DNA of 37,551 bases from the NCBI GenBank assembly GCA_002299585.1, contig DBOE01000043.1, positions 1 to 37,551 of the forward strand. Direction: 5' to 3'. This DNA comes from Hydrogenovibrio sp. UBA654. GTDB lineage: Bacteria > Pseudomonadota > Gammaproteobacteria > Thiomicrospirales > Thiomicrospiraceae. The position numbers and the translations under genes are program-made. A model generated the notes under the pieces. The model was not told the origin of the DNA and did not search any database. It saw nothing but the letters and a program-made list of their open reading frames with translations. Positions 7,664 to 16,438 of the stretch are shown piece by piece (the first letter of the stretch is position 1; every line of letters begins with the position of its first letter).

Positions 7664-8809
7664 ATGCAATTTAGCCAAGCAATTCCGCTAAGCCTATATG
7701 TACATTATCCTTGGTGTATTGAAAAATGTCCTTATTGTGACTTCAATTCCCATACTTTAAAAAATGACCAAGAAAAAATCTACTTGAATGCCTTAATTAA
7801 ACAACTTGAACAAATTCTGCCCTCCATTTGGGGGCGCTCGATACAGAGTATTTTTTTTGGTGGTGGTACCCCTAGTTTAATATCAGAAGAAGGTTTACAT
7901 AATTTTTTATCGCAGGCTAGGTCATTATTAAATTTTCAGCCACAGATAGAAATAACCTTAGAAGCTAACCCTGGAACCGTTGATTTTAATAAATTCAAAG
8001 GTTTTCGTGAAGCTGGAGTTAATCGTTTATCAATAGGTATCCAAAGTTTTAATGATGAAAAACTTAAATCTTTAGGTAGAATTCACTCAGCCGATGATGC
8101 TTATATTGCCACAGAAAAAGCAAAAGAAGCTGGTTTTGAAAACTTTAACCTAGACCTAATGTTTGCTTTACCTAATCAATCGCTTGAACAATCTCTATTT
8201 GATGTAAAAACTGCTATTAAACTGGCCCCACCTCATTTATCTCATTATCAACTAACTCTTGAGCCAAATACTGCTTTTTATAAAAATCCACCAACCTTAC
8301 CTAAAGATGATTTGGCTTGGGAAATGCAATTAATATGCCAACAAGAATTATCTAATGCAGGTTACCATCAATATGAGGTTTCAGCCTATTCTAAAACTCA
8401 ATTCCAATGCTTACATAACTTAAATTACTGGCAGTTTGGTGATTATATTGGTTTAGGAGCTGGTGCTCACGCTAAGATAACCGAACCACCAGCAGGTAAA
8501 ATTTATCGCACGCAAATGCCTGCCTCTCCTAGTGGATATATTGAGGTGATTGCAAAAAATAAATTTGGTAAAATAGAGCAGGTGACAGAGAATGAAATTG
8601 TATTTGAGTTTATGCTTAATGCACTACGATTAACCGATGGTTTTGAGCTTAGTCTATTTGAGTGGCGTACTGGATTAAAAATAACAGTTATTACTAAAAA
8701 ACTAGATTATATCCAAGCAAAAAACTGGGCATATATTTGCAAGCAACGGCTAGTTTTAACTCAACAAGGAAAAGCTTTTTTAAATAATGTTTTGCAGGTA
8801 TTTATATAG
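7664..8809 (+). CDS. hemW: HemW, radical-SAM heme chaperone
   Basis: Radical SAM protein of the HemW group, once annotated as a coproporphyrinogen III oxidase. It binds heme and is thought to deliver it to respiratory proteins. The cluster-binding motif CIEKCPYC uses Cys18, Cys22 and Cys25. This CX3CX2C spacing followed by DF is shared with HemN, but HemW lacks the longer HemN N-terminal extension, as here. FFGGGTPS, EANPGT, RLSIGIQSF and the HYQLTLEPNT segment are all present, and the C-terminal HemW domain follows (GLGAGAHAKI onwards). Its 381 residues are normal. Placement directly behind hemY joins it to the tetrapyrrole operon. Confidence 0.93.
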   Translation: MQFSQAIPLSLYVHYPWCIEKCPYCDFNSHTLKNDQEKIYLNALIKQLEQILPSIWGRSIQSIFFGGGTPSLISEEGLHNFLSQARSLLNFQPQIEITLEANPGTVDFNKFKGFREAGVNRLSIGIQSFNDEKLKSLGRIHSADDAYIATEKAKEAGFENFNLDLMFALPNQSLEQSLFDVKTAIKLAPPHLSHYQLTLEPNTAFYKNPPTLPKDDLAWEMQLICQQELSNAGYHQYEVSAYSKTQFQCLHNLNYWQFGDYIGLGAGAHAKITEPPAGKIYRTQMPASPSGYIEVIAKNKFGKIEQVTENEIVFEFMLNALRLTDGFELSLFEWRTGLKITVITKKLDYIQAKNWAYICKQRLVLTQQGKAFLNNVLQVFI

Positions 8810-8882
8810 GAAGCTGTCAAGTTTCACCACATTATACCATTTCGTTTAAAGCAGTAATAAAAAACATGATGATTTAAAATAT

Positions 8883-8888
8883 TATAAT
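8883..8888 (+). promoter_or_regulatory. possible -10 box for the EPS locus
   Basis: A perfect TATAAT lies 24 bases before the first EPS gene, in the only sizeable gap (103 bases) between the heme block and the polysaccharide genes. No convincing -35 is found at 16-18 bases upstream, so an activator may be needed or the call may be wrong. Confidence 0.35.
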
Positions 8889-8912
8889 GCAAAGATACAA
8901 TTAGGGTTCTAA

Positions 8913-10097
8913 ATGAGATTCATAGCTAATAACATTGTTAGTATTACTGTTCTAATATCATTATCTAGTAATGTTTTAGGGGATATTACACCTTTTATTT
9001 CTTTCTCAAGTATAGTTGATAGTAATATTTATAAACGAGATAAAAAATCTGATAATTTTTCGGCAACTTCTAAAGATGATGTGATTATTAAAACAACTGC
9101 TGGTTTAAACTTAGATTTGCAGGTAAGTAAACAAAAATTTATTTTTAGTGGGCAAGTTTCTAAAAATAATTTTGATAAAAATAAACAGTTAGATAATTTT
9201 AGCAATTCATTATCGGCAAGATGGAATTGGCTCGCAGGCAGAAATCTTAGCGGAGTTTTCGCAGCGAATAACCATGTTTCATTAGCAAATTTTGCGAATA
9301 CTACAAGCTTAAAAAAAAATCAACAAACTGAAAGAAATATTATGTTTTCGTCTAATTGGAGGTATCATCCTGCATGGAAAATTGGCGGTTATATTGGTTT
9401 ATATAATTATTTTTATAACCTCAATGATAGAAAAGAATTTGACTTGCGGCAGCATATAACTACAATTGATTTGACATACTTAACAAAAATTGGAAATAAG
9501 GTAGGGCTAAAATTTAACTCTATACTAGGAGGCTACCCAAATAGAATAATAACCAATAATAGCTTTTTTGATAATCAGTTTGATCAGAAAGAGTTATCTC
9601 TATTTGTACTATGGAAAGCCAGTACAAAAAGTGTGCTGAATTATAGTTTAGGTTTAGTTTCAAGAAAACATCCTAATTTTGATAAACGAGATTTTAATGG
9701 TTTTGAGGTAGATATAGGTTATGATTGGAGGCTAAAAAATAGGCTACTTATTTCATTACAAGGCTATCAAAAAATTATTCCTAGCAATACTAACTTTGCC
9801 AGTTATTTACAGAATACAGGTTTTGATATATCTTCTATTTGGTCATTAACAGAAAAATTAAAATTAACTCTTCTATTAGGCTCTAAATTACATAAATTTT
9901 TAGGTAATCCTAATCCTGTGGATATAAATAATAATTTTGGAGAAGCTTATAATAATTATTCCTTAAATATAGGTTATAAGCCCTATAGAAATGTAGATTT
10001 AGAGTTTAATTATAGTTTTAACGATCGAGATTCAAATCTGTTTTTGCGTAATTATGAATCAAATTTAATAAGATTGAGTTTAATAATAAAATTCTAA
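8913..10097 (+). CDS. outer-membrane beta-barrel protein, EpsL-like
   Basis: A 394-residue protein with a type I signal peptide (hydrophobic NIVSITVLISLSSNVLG, then DITPF). It is built of alternating aromatic/polar beta strands and ends in the outer-membrane signature Phe (RLSLIIKF). The pattern fits the putative beta-barrel porin 2 / EpsL group that heads EPS operons next to EpsE-, EpsF- and EpsG-like genes. It probably forms an outer-membrane channel or support for polymer export. Asn and Lys content is high, as in neighbouring genes. It starts the EPS locus, and the export gene follows 17 bases later. Identity as EpsL is inferred from context and overall character, not from a diagnostic motif. 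Confidence 0.75.
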   Translation: MRFIANNIVSITVLISLSSNVLGDITPFISFSSIVDSNIYKRDKKSDNFSATSKDDVIIKTTAGLNLDLQVSKQKFIFSGQVSKNNFDKNKQLDNFSNSLSARWNWLAGRNLSGVFAANNHVSLANFANTTSLKKNQQTERNIMFSSNWRYHPAWKIGGYIGLYNYFYNLNDRKEFDLRQHITTIDLTYLTKIGNKVGLKFNSILGGYPNRIITNNSFFDNQFDQKELSLFVLWKASTKSVLNYSLGLVSRKHPNFDKRDFNGFEVDIGYDWRLKNRLLISLQGYQKIIPSNTNFASYLQNTGFDISSIWSLTEKLKLTLLLGSKLHKFLGNPNPVDINNNFGEAYNNYSLNIGYKPYRNVDLEFNYSFNDRDSNLFLRNYESNLIRLSLIIKF

Positions 10098-10114
10098 TTA
10101 GAGAAGAGGTAAAA

Positions 10115-10906
10115 ATGAAAAATATATTTATTATTTTATCTATTATGTTTTCCAGTGTAGTTTTTGCATTTGATAATGTTATTGATAGTGGGGACATTAT
10201 TAAAATATCTGTATATGGAAACCCTGATTTAACAACAGAGGTAAAAGTCTCAGAAAAAGGGGCAGTGAATTTTCCATTGATTGGTGGGGTTGTGGTTGCA
10301 GGCATAACTGTAGTTAAAGCAGAAAAAAAGATTGCACAATGTTTGATTAAAGGGGGGTTTTTAAGGCTTGCTCAGGTTAATATAATTGTTTTAAAATCAA
10401 GTGGCAAGCAGGTATCTGTATTAGGTAAAGTTGATAAACCAGGTAAATATTCAATTGAATCGGGAGCTAAAACCTTATTTGATTTTATTGCGATTTCAGG
10501 AGGAGTTTCGGCTAAGGGTTCAGATGTAGTTACCATTATTCGTACCAGTAAAACTCCTACAGAACGAATTTCTATTAATGTCGATGAATTATTACTTAAT
10601 TCAAGTGTAGAGCAGATTGATGATGCTAATATAGAAATGCAAGCAGGTGATGTTATATATGTTCCTGAAGCTCCCGTTTTTTATGTATATGGCGAAGCAA
10701 ATGAGCCTGGTATGTATCGTTTTAAACATGGAATGACTGTTGCTCAAGCTATATCCTCTGCAGGGGGTGTTTCTGCGAGAGGAACGGAGAAAGGTTTAAA
10801 AGTTAAGCGTAGTAGTGAGTTTGGAAAAATTGTAGACCTTAAGGTTAATCTTTCAACAGTGATTATGGCAAAAGATGTAATTTTTATTAAAGAAAGTTTA
10901 TTTTAA
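10115..10906 (+). CDS. polysaccharide export protein, EpsE/Wza-like
   Basis: Periplasmic/outer-membrane polysaccharide export protein, 263 residues. A type I signal peptide ends near SVVFA, with no lipobox Cys, unlike Wza. The Poly_export domain spans about 22-95 (DSGDIIKISVYGNPDL). Two SLBB-type domains follow, one opening with SVLGKVDKPGKYSIESG and one with YVYGEANEPGMYRFKHG, each ending in a SGGVSAKG or AGGVSARG motif. It probably forms the periplasm-spanning exit path with the barrel protein before it and the chain-length protein after it. GAAGAGGT precedes the start. The lack of a lipid anchor fits EpsE-type members that rely on a separate outer-membrane barrel. Confidence 0.9.
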   Translation: MKNIFIILSIMFSSVVFAFDNVIDSGDIIKISVYGNPDLTTEVKVSEKGAVNFPLIGGVVVAGITVVKAEKKIAQCLIKGGFLRLAQVNIIVLKSSGKQVSVLGKVDKPGKYSIESGAKTLFDFIAISGGVSAKGSDVVTIIRTSKTPTERISINVDELLLNSSVEQIDDANIEMQAGDVIYVPEAPVFYVYGEANEPGMYRFKHGMTVAQAISSAGGVSARGTEKGLKVKRSSEFGKIVDLKVNLSTVIMAKDVIFIKESLF

Positions 10907-10917
10907 GGGTTTTAAGC

Positions 10918-12282
10918 ATGAATTTTTACCAGTTTTTAATGATTTTAAATGCTCATAAAAAAAAGGCATTATTTGCTTTTTTTGTAACAGTAATAACAAC
11001 AGTAATTGTTAGCTTAATTTTACCAAAAACATATAGTGCTCAAACCTCGGTAGTTATAAATTATGCAGAACAAGATCCTGTGACAGGAGATCGTTCTCCA
11101 GTACAATTAATGTCTAGTTATATAGCGACACAGGTAGATGTTATTAGCAGTCAAAGTGTGGCATTAAAAGTCGTTGATGAGCTAGATTTATCTAATGATG
11201 CAGCATGGATTAAATATTATTATAGGTCTACTGAAGGCAAAGGTAATATTCGTAATTGGTTGGCTGATTCGCTATTGGATAATTTAACGGTTACACCATC
11301 TCGTGAAGGAGGAGTTATTATTTTGGAGTTTGAGTCAAATAATGCACGATTTGCGGCATTAGCGTCTAATACATTTGCTAAGTCTTATATTGAAACTAAT
11401 TTGGAGCTAAAAATAGCACCCTCTAGAAGAAACTATACATGGTTTAAAGTTCAGGTTAGCTCAATGAGAAAAACTTTAATTGAAGCCAAAAAGAAGCTAT
11501 CTGAATATCAAAGGGAAAAAGGCATAATTTCTTTAGATAAAAGATTAGATGTTAAAAAAGCAAAGTATTCACAGTTATCTGGGCAACTAGTTACCTCACA
11601 AACTGAACTTGTCAATTTGGAGTCAAAGATTAATGCAATTAAATATGAGGATATGGAAGGCTCTAGTTCTGAGTTGACAACAGACCCCATAATTATGGAG
11701 ATTAAGACCTCACTGTCAAGGGTGGAAATTAAATACTCGGAATTAAAGCAGAGAGTTAGTAGTAATCACCCTAGTTATAAAAATGTTCAAGCAGAAATAG
11801 TTAGTTTAAAAAAGAAACTTAATCATCAGCTAAAAATAGCAATTAGTCAGCTAAAAACAAGGGTGGTAGTAATTAAATCAAAGATAAAAGAAATCAAAGG
11901 CTCTTTGGTAAAGCAAAAAGAAACTTTGTTGAAAATTAATAAAAATAGAGATAATCTTGATATTTTAACTCGTGATGTAGAGGACGCAAGGCAGATATTG
12001 AGTTTAGCGACTAAGCGTCTTAGTCAAATAGATCTTGAAGGTAAAACCCAAGAAGGTAATGTTTCTGTACTTAGTCCGGCAATAAAACCAATAAAACCAA
12101 TTAAGCCTAATATTTTAACTAATATTGTACTGTCAGTTTTTTTTGGAATGATTTTGTCAGTTGCTTTAGCCTTGTTATTAGAAATGGTAAATAGAAAAGT
12201 TAGGTTAGCTAAAGACATAATTTTTAGTACAGAACTACCTGTTCTGGGTGATATTAAGTTTTCAAAAATATCAAATAAATAA
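10918..12282 (+). CDS. chain-length determinant protein, EpsF/Wzz-like
   Basis: Polysaccharide co-polymerase of 454 residues that sets polymer length. It has an N-terminal membrane span (about 16-38), a long periplasmic region with coiled-coil segments (about 170-350) and a second span near the C-terminus (about 400-425). A proline-rich PAIKPIKPIKPN precedes the last span, the standard Wzz-family signature. It lacks a fused kinase domain; the separate EpsG-like ATPase follows 30 bases later, as in EpsF-EpsG pairs. The N-terminus also carries SYSAQTSVVI-type Wzz motif residues (TYSAQTSVVINY). Confidence 0.9.
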   Translation: MNFYQFLMILNAHKKKALFAFFVTVITTVIVSLILPKTYSAQTSVVINYAEQDPVTGDRSPVQLMSSYIATQVDVISSQSVALKVVDELDLSNDAAWIKYYYRSTEGKGNIRNWLADSLLDNLTVTPSREGGVIILEFESNNARFAALASNTFAKSYIETNLELKIAPSRRNYTWFKVQVSSMRKTLIEAKKKLSEYQREKGIISLDKRLDVKKAKYSQLSGQLVTSQTELVNLESKINAIKYEDMEGSSSELTTDPIIMEIKTSLSRVEIKYSELKQRVSSNHPSYKNVQAEIVSLKKKLNHQLKIAISQLKTRVVVIKSKIKEIKGSLVKQKETLLKINKNRDNLDILTRDVEDARQILSLATKRLSQIDLEGKTQEGNVSVLSPAIKPIKPIKPNILTNIVLSVFFGMILSVALALLLEMVNRKVRLAKDIIFSTELPVLGDIKFSKISNK

Positions 12283-12312
12283 ATGTCTATTTTTTGAAAA
12301 AAGAGGTATCTT

Positions 12313-13173
12313 GTGAAAAAAAATTTTTCAAACGAAAAAACAAAATTAAACAAAATTGGAGAAATGTTACTAGAAGCTGGAAAGTTAAAGCCTGCTGATA
12401 TTGATGCAATTATTAAAGCTCAACAAAGACTTGAGCTTTATTTTGGAGAAGTCGCAGTTAAGTTAGGTTTGGTTACTAAAGAAGATGTTATGCAAGTGGT
12501 TTCACAACAATTTGGCTATGTAAAGCTATCACTAGATGATAACTCCATAGATTCTTCGATAATAACTGCATTTAGTGGTCATGAAGACATGATTGAATCC
12601 TTTAGACGTTTACGCAATAAACTTTTACTGTATTGGTTTTTAGAAAATAAATGTTTAGTTATAACTGCTCCTCATAAGAAGCATGGAACAAGTCATATTT
12701 GTGCAAATTTAGCAGTTATGTTTTCCAAGTTAGGCAAAAAAACATTATTAATTGATGCAAATATGCATTCTCCTAGCCAGAAAAATAATTTTAAAATAAA
12801 AAATAGGGTAGGTTTATCAGATGTTCTTGTCAATAGGGTAAATGTTAAAGAGGCTATTTACAAAGATACAGGTTTAGATAATTTATCTATTTTAAGTAGT
12901 GGAACCTTGCCTCCTAATCCTTCAGAGTTAATTGATAATGGAAAATTTATTAAATTGAAAGAAAAGCTAGAAGAATTCTACGAGATAGTTATTATAGACT
13001 CTCCTCCTATATTGGAATTAGGTGATGCACAAACTTTAATTGCAATTGTTAAGGGGGCATTAATTGTGGCTAGAAAGCATAATACCAATATAGAGGATAT
13101 TGAAAAAGCAAAAGAGCAGATACTTGTTGCTCAGGCAAAACCTGTTGGAGTTGTTTTGAATAGTTTTAAATAA
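12313..13173 (+). CDS. EpsG-like BY-kinase family ATPase with degenerate P-loop
   Basis: Partner ATPase of the EpsF-like protein, 286 residues, GTG start behind AAGAGG. Residues about 10-75 form a small helical domain like the N-domain of type II secretion ATPases, known from EpsG proteins. The MinD/BY-kinase fold follows. The Walker A position reads PHKKHGTSHICANLA: Thr126 stands where Lys (or Arg in many EpsG) is expected, and the first P-loop Gly is lost. Walker A' is LLIDANMHSP, with the first Asp kept and Asn and His replacing the usual Asp and Arg. Walker B is IVIIDSPP (Asp229). There is no C-terminal Tyr cluster. It is probably a structural or regulatory pseudo-kinase in the export complex, or a variant ATPase. 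Confidence 0.82.
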   Translation: MKKNFSNEKTKLNKIGEMLLEAGKLKPADIDAIIKAQQRLELYFGEVAVKLGLVTKEDVMQVVSQQFGYVKLSLDDNSIDSSIITAFSGHEDMIESFRRLRNKLLLYWFLENKCLVITAPHKKHGTSHICANLAVMFSKLGKKTLLIDANMHSPSQKNNFKIKNRVGLSDVLVNRVNVKEAIYKDTGLDNLSILSSGTLPPNPSELIDNGKFIKLKEKLEEFYEIVIIDSPPILELGDAQTLIAIVKGALIVARKHNTNIEDIEKAKEQILVAQAKPVGVVLNSFK

Positions 13174-13369
13174 AATTTGGCCATTAGTTAGTCAAATATT
13201 ATTATTAACTAATTGAGGCTAGGTCTTTGCACGAGATAATTCACGGATTAAAATAACTATAGTTAAAGGTATGCTTATGGGGCAGTGGTTATTAATAAGA
13301 GGCTCCTTAAATGTCATTAATTATGTTGAGTGAATATATATAAAATAGCATAGGGTTTTAGAAAATAAG
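13174..13369. other. 196-base internal gap of the EPS locus
   Basis: No gene is visible. It holds an inverted repeat ATTAGTTA ... TAACTAAT at about 13183-13215, a 10-bp palindrome AACTATAGTT near 13255, and GAGGCT twice. It is the longest non-coding stretch in the EPS locus and separates the export genes from the polymerase-like gene. A leader RNA or internal promoter (TATAAAAT near 13340) is possible but not proven. Confidence 0.35.
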
Positions 13370-14896
13370 GTGTTTACAAATAAAAATACAAATACAAAAC
13401 CAACACTGTTCTCAATTGGTTTACTAAAAAATATTGGCATTATCTTAGCTATTTTTTTTATTGCCATATTTCTTGGTCTTACTATAGGCAAAGGACAAAT
13501 AAACTTATTAATTGTTTTTATAGGTGCCCTTGGAGGATTAGCCTTATTAAGCTTATCGAATGAATTACTATTTAAAATATTTATAATTTTAAATTTTTTT
13601 GTGGTTGGTCAAATCATGTATTTTGGTGGTATGCAACAGGCAATGTTAATCTTGTATGGTATAGGGTTATTGTTGTATTTAAAAGTGTATGAAGCTGTAA
13701 ATATTTTATCGTCTTATGAAAGTAAATCTTCTGTAAGCACTCCATTATTTGTAGTTGTTATTTTCTTTATACTAGTTGTTTTTATTTCAACATTGATTAA
13801 CCAAATTGATATATTGCAATTTTTAGTAGGAGGTAAAAATTTACTTTTTATTTGGAGTCTATTTTTTATAGCAGCGTTTGGATTATATAGTTTTAAGTTT
13901 ATTGATGGATTATGGCAAAAAATTTATTTATTAGTACTGTTTCAAGTGCCTATCGTTCTTTATCAGGCATTTTATGTGGCACCAAAACGCAAATTAATGG
14001 GTATTGAAGGAGTTAGTTGGGATGCCATTGTAGGAGGGTTTGGTGGGAAACCTTATGCAGGAGGGGCCTCTGGAACTCTTGCTTATTTTTTAGTGGTAGC
14101 ATTTATATATTTTTTATTAATGTATAGGTTTAACTTATTGTCATTACGGCGTTTTTTGAGTTATTCACTGGTTATTTTACTAATAGTAATTTTGGCAGAA
14201 ATAAAGGTTATAGTAATTTTAATTCCAGTTGGTTTAGCTGTTATTTATTATAAGCAATTATTTAGACATCCAATCAGATTATTATTGTCAAGCGTTGCTC
14301 TTCTTTTATTTTTTTATATGATATTAGCAAGCTATGAGTATCAAAAGAGGGGTGATTTAGAAAAATCTTTAAATATTAGCTCTCTTATGGATAGATCATT
14401 TGGTTATAGTTTTGGTGTCGATGTTATAAATTATAAAACACGCGAAATGGGTAGGGTAACTGCATTAAATCATTGGTGGCAAGAAAATGGGACTAATAAT
14501 TTATTGTATACTTTATTTGGACATGGTCCTGGGGAAAGTAGGATAAAAAGTAAATTTTCAGTTGGAGAAACAGCTGCTAAATATCCTTTTAAGATCAATC
14601 GTTCTGCGGCTACTCAAATATTATGGGAAGTTGGAATATTAGGTTTTTTATTATTTTTATGGTTATTATTGGTAGCTACTAGGCTATCATATATTGCTTC
14701 TTTTAATAATTGTTTTTCATCTTCTCAAAAAGTTAACCTACAGGCTACCTCAGCATCTTTGGCAATGGCAGTAATAATGTTACCTTATGGTCGAGATGTT
14801 ATTGAAGTACCAATTCTTTCATTTTATATAGCCTTTTCTATCGGATATTCTGCTTATGCATATAAAACACATTTGTCAACGAGAAAAGGGCGATGA
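13370..14896 (+). CDS. Wzy-like polysaccharide polymerase / O-antigen ligase family membrane protein
   Basis: Polytopic membrane protein of 508 residues with about eleven to twelve hydrophobic segments. A large hydrophilic loop (about 320-405) contains LFGHGPGESRIKSKF, the GxGPG-type motif common before the last spans in O-antigen ligase/polymerase proteins. EVGILGFLLFLWLLLVATRL follows. In this locus it most likely polymerises repeat units at the periplasmic face. The start is uncertain: GTG 13370 is the first start codon in the frame but has only a poor ribosome site, and it lies after a 196-base gap. It overlaps the flippase gene by four bases (ATGA). Confidence 0.8.
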   Translation: MFTNKNTNTKPTLFSIGLLKNIGIILAIFFIAIFLGLTIGKGQINLLIVFIGALGGLALLSLSNELLFKIFIILNFFVVGQIMYFGGMQQAMLILYGIGLLLYLKVYEAVNILSSYESKSSVSTPLFVVVIFFILVVFISTLINQIDILQFLVGGKNLLFIWSLFFIAAFGLYSFKFIDGLWQKIYLLVLFQVPIVLYQAFYVAPKRKLMGIEGVSWDAIVGGFGGKPYAGGASGTLAYFLVVAFIYFLLMYRFNLLSLRRFLSYSLVILLIVILAEIKVIVILIPVGLAVIYYKQLFRHPIRLLLSSVALLLFFYMILASYEYQKRGDLEKSLNISSLMDRSFGYSFGVDVINYKTREMGRVTALNHWWQENGTNNLLYTLFGHGPGESRIKSKFSVGETAAKYPFKINRSAATQILWEVGILGFLLFLWLLLVATRLSYIASFNNCFSSSQKVNLQATSASLAMAVIMLPYGRDVIEVPILSFYIAFSIGYSAYAYKTHLSTRKGR

Positions 14897-16428
14897 CTCT
14901 TGTACCCTATGGCATCTTTAATGTTAAAAGAAGTTTATTACATTTCATTTTAGGTAGGTTTATAAGTTTAGTCGTAGGGTTTGGCTTTTTTATTCTATTA
15001 GCTAAGGCACTGAAAATTGAAGATTTTGGTTTTTATATTATTTTAGTTGCCACTTTAGAAATAGTTGGTTTAATGAGTAATTTTGGCAGTTTTTTTATAT
15101 CTCAGCGATATATACCTGAATTAATGCAGACAAATGATTTTTTCAACTTAAAAAAATTGATTAGTTTTTTATTGGTTTTTAGATTGTTTACTCTGCTAAT
15201 TTCAGGGATAGTTCTTTATTTTTTAGCCGAAATTTTATTAAATTATATTGCTTATTTAACTTATCTTTGGGTCTTACAAATTTACTTGCTAGTTATAATA
15301 ATAGAAAATTTTATTCGTTATTTAGAGATGATTTTTGATTCTCTTTTATTACAAGGCTATACGCAAATATCTGTATTATTTCGAAATTCTATTAGATTTT
15401 TTGCTGTTTTATATTTGTATTTTTTAACTACAGACAATTCTATATTTTTAAATCAAATAGTAGTTATAGAATTACTCTCTGGAATATTAGGGGCTTTTCT
15501 AACCATATTTTTATTATTTAAGTTTTTAAGACAGCTCCCAGATTCAGAAAAGAATTTTAAATCTGGTTTAGATTTTACTCGTTATTTTGCTTTTGCTAGA
15601 CCGGGTTATTATGCACAGTTAATAAGTTTGTCTTATAGTGTTCATATATTAAAATTACTAGTAATAAAGTTTTTTGGTGCGACAGAAACCGCACTATTTG
15701 GATTTACCTCTACATTTATTGCCATGCTAGCTAGATATATGCCTTCAGTTTTATTGGTTGGAATGATTAGACCTTTATTTATTACCGCTTACAATGAAAA
15801 AGACCAATTTAAAAAATTACACCACCTTACAAACATTACTATAAAGATTAATTTATTAGCTGTTTTACCCATTATTATTTATTTTGCAGTGTTTGGTGAA
15901 GAAGTAGTTCGTATGTTGGTTGGAGACAAATTTAGTAACAGTGGCGTTTATTTATTTTTATTTTCAATAGTTATGCTGTTACAAATTTATCATGTTATGT
16001 TGTCGCAACTCAATATGGCTCATGAAGGAGGCAAAAACCTACTGTCGGCATCTTTTTATAGTATGTTCGGGGTTTTAGTTGGGTTAATGTTTTTTCCGTT
16101 ATTAATGCAGTATTCAATAGTTCTCGGGCTTATTTTGAGCGAGGTTATTTTTTGTAGTGTATTATTGAAAAAGCTATTGAAAGACAAAGTAGTTAATTTG
16201 CCAGAATTTAAGAGCATGTTCGTGTTTTTGGGCGTAAGTTTATTAAGTTTTGTTAGTGTAGGTTTAATTCATTTATTTTATGCTGGAGATAGTTTAGGGT
16301 ATTTGATTGGTATGTTATTATTTTTATTGTCAACTTTTTATCTTGCTTTGTATATATATAAACCTTTTACTACCTATGAGCGTGATTTAATAAATAAAGT
16401 CTTACCTCTGCCCTATTTTTGCTTTTAA
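14893..16428 (+). CDS. Wzx-like oligosaccharide flippase
   Basis: Membrane protein of 511 residues with about twelve to fourteen hydrophobic helices, matching the polysaccharide biosynthesis/MATE-like flippase family. The N-terminal pattern ILGRFISLVVGFGFFILLAK followed by ALKIEDFGFYIILVATLEI is typical, as is a conserved FGxxFISQRYIPEL segment. It should move the undecaprenyl-linked repeat unit across the inner membrane for the polymerase encoded just upstream, with which it overlaps by four bases. The next gene follows after 10 bases. Confidence 0.88.
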   Translation: MTLVPYGIFNVKRSLLHFILGRFISLVVGFGFFILLAKALKIEDFGFYIILVATLEIVGLMSNFGSFFISQRYIPELMQTNDFFNLKKLISFLLVFRLFTLLISGIVLYFLAEILLNYIAYLTYLWVLQIYLLVIIIENFIRYLEMIFDSLLLQGYTQISVLFRNSIRFFAVLYLYFLTTDNSIFLNQIVVIELLSGILGAFLTIFLLFKFLRQLPDSEKNFKSGLDFTRYFAFARPGYYAQLISLSYSVHILKLLVIKFFGATETALFGFTSTFIAMLARYMPSVLLVGMIRPLFITAYNEKDQFKKLHHLTNITIKINLLAVLPIIIYFAVFGEEVVRMLVGDKFSNSGVYLFLFSIVMLLQIYHVMLSQLNMAHEGGKNLLSASFYSMFGVLVGLMFFPLLMQYSIVLGLILSEVIFCSVLLKKLLKDKVVNLPEFKSMFVFLGVSLLSFVSVGLIHLFYAGDSLGYLIGMLLFLLSTFYLALYIYKPFTTYERDLINKVLPLPYFCF

Positions 16429-16438
16429 TGGAAATTAT

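Noticed and set aside
7664..8809. Naming this gene hemN (oxygen-independent coproporphyrinogen III oxidase)
   Set aside because: The short N-terminus before the Cys motif, the 381-residue length and the C-terminal pattern fit HemW rather than true HemN.
13174..13369. Cyclic-di-GMP (GEMM) riboswitch before the polymerase-like gene
   Set aside because: The core motifs such as GGGCAAACC and GACGCAAAG are not present; only short dyads are seen.
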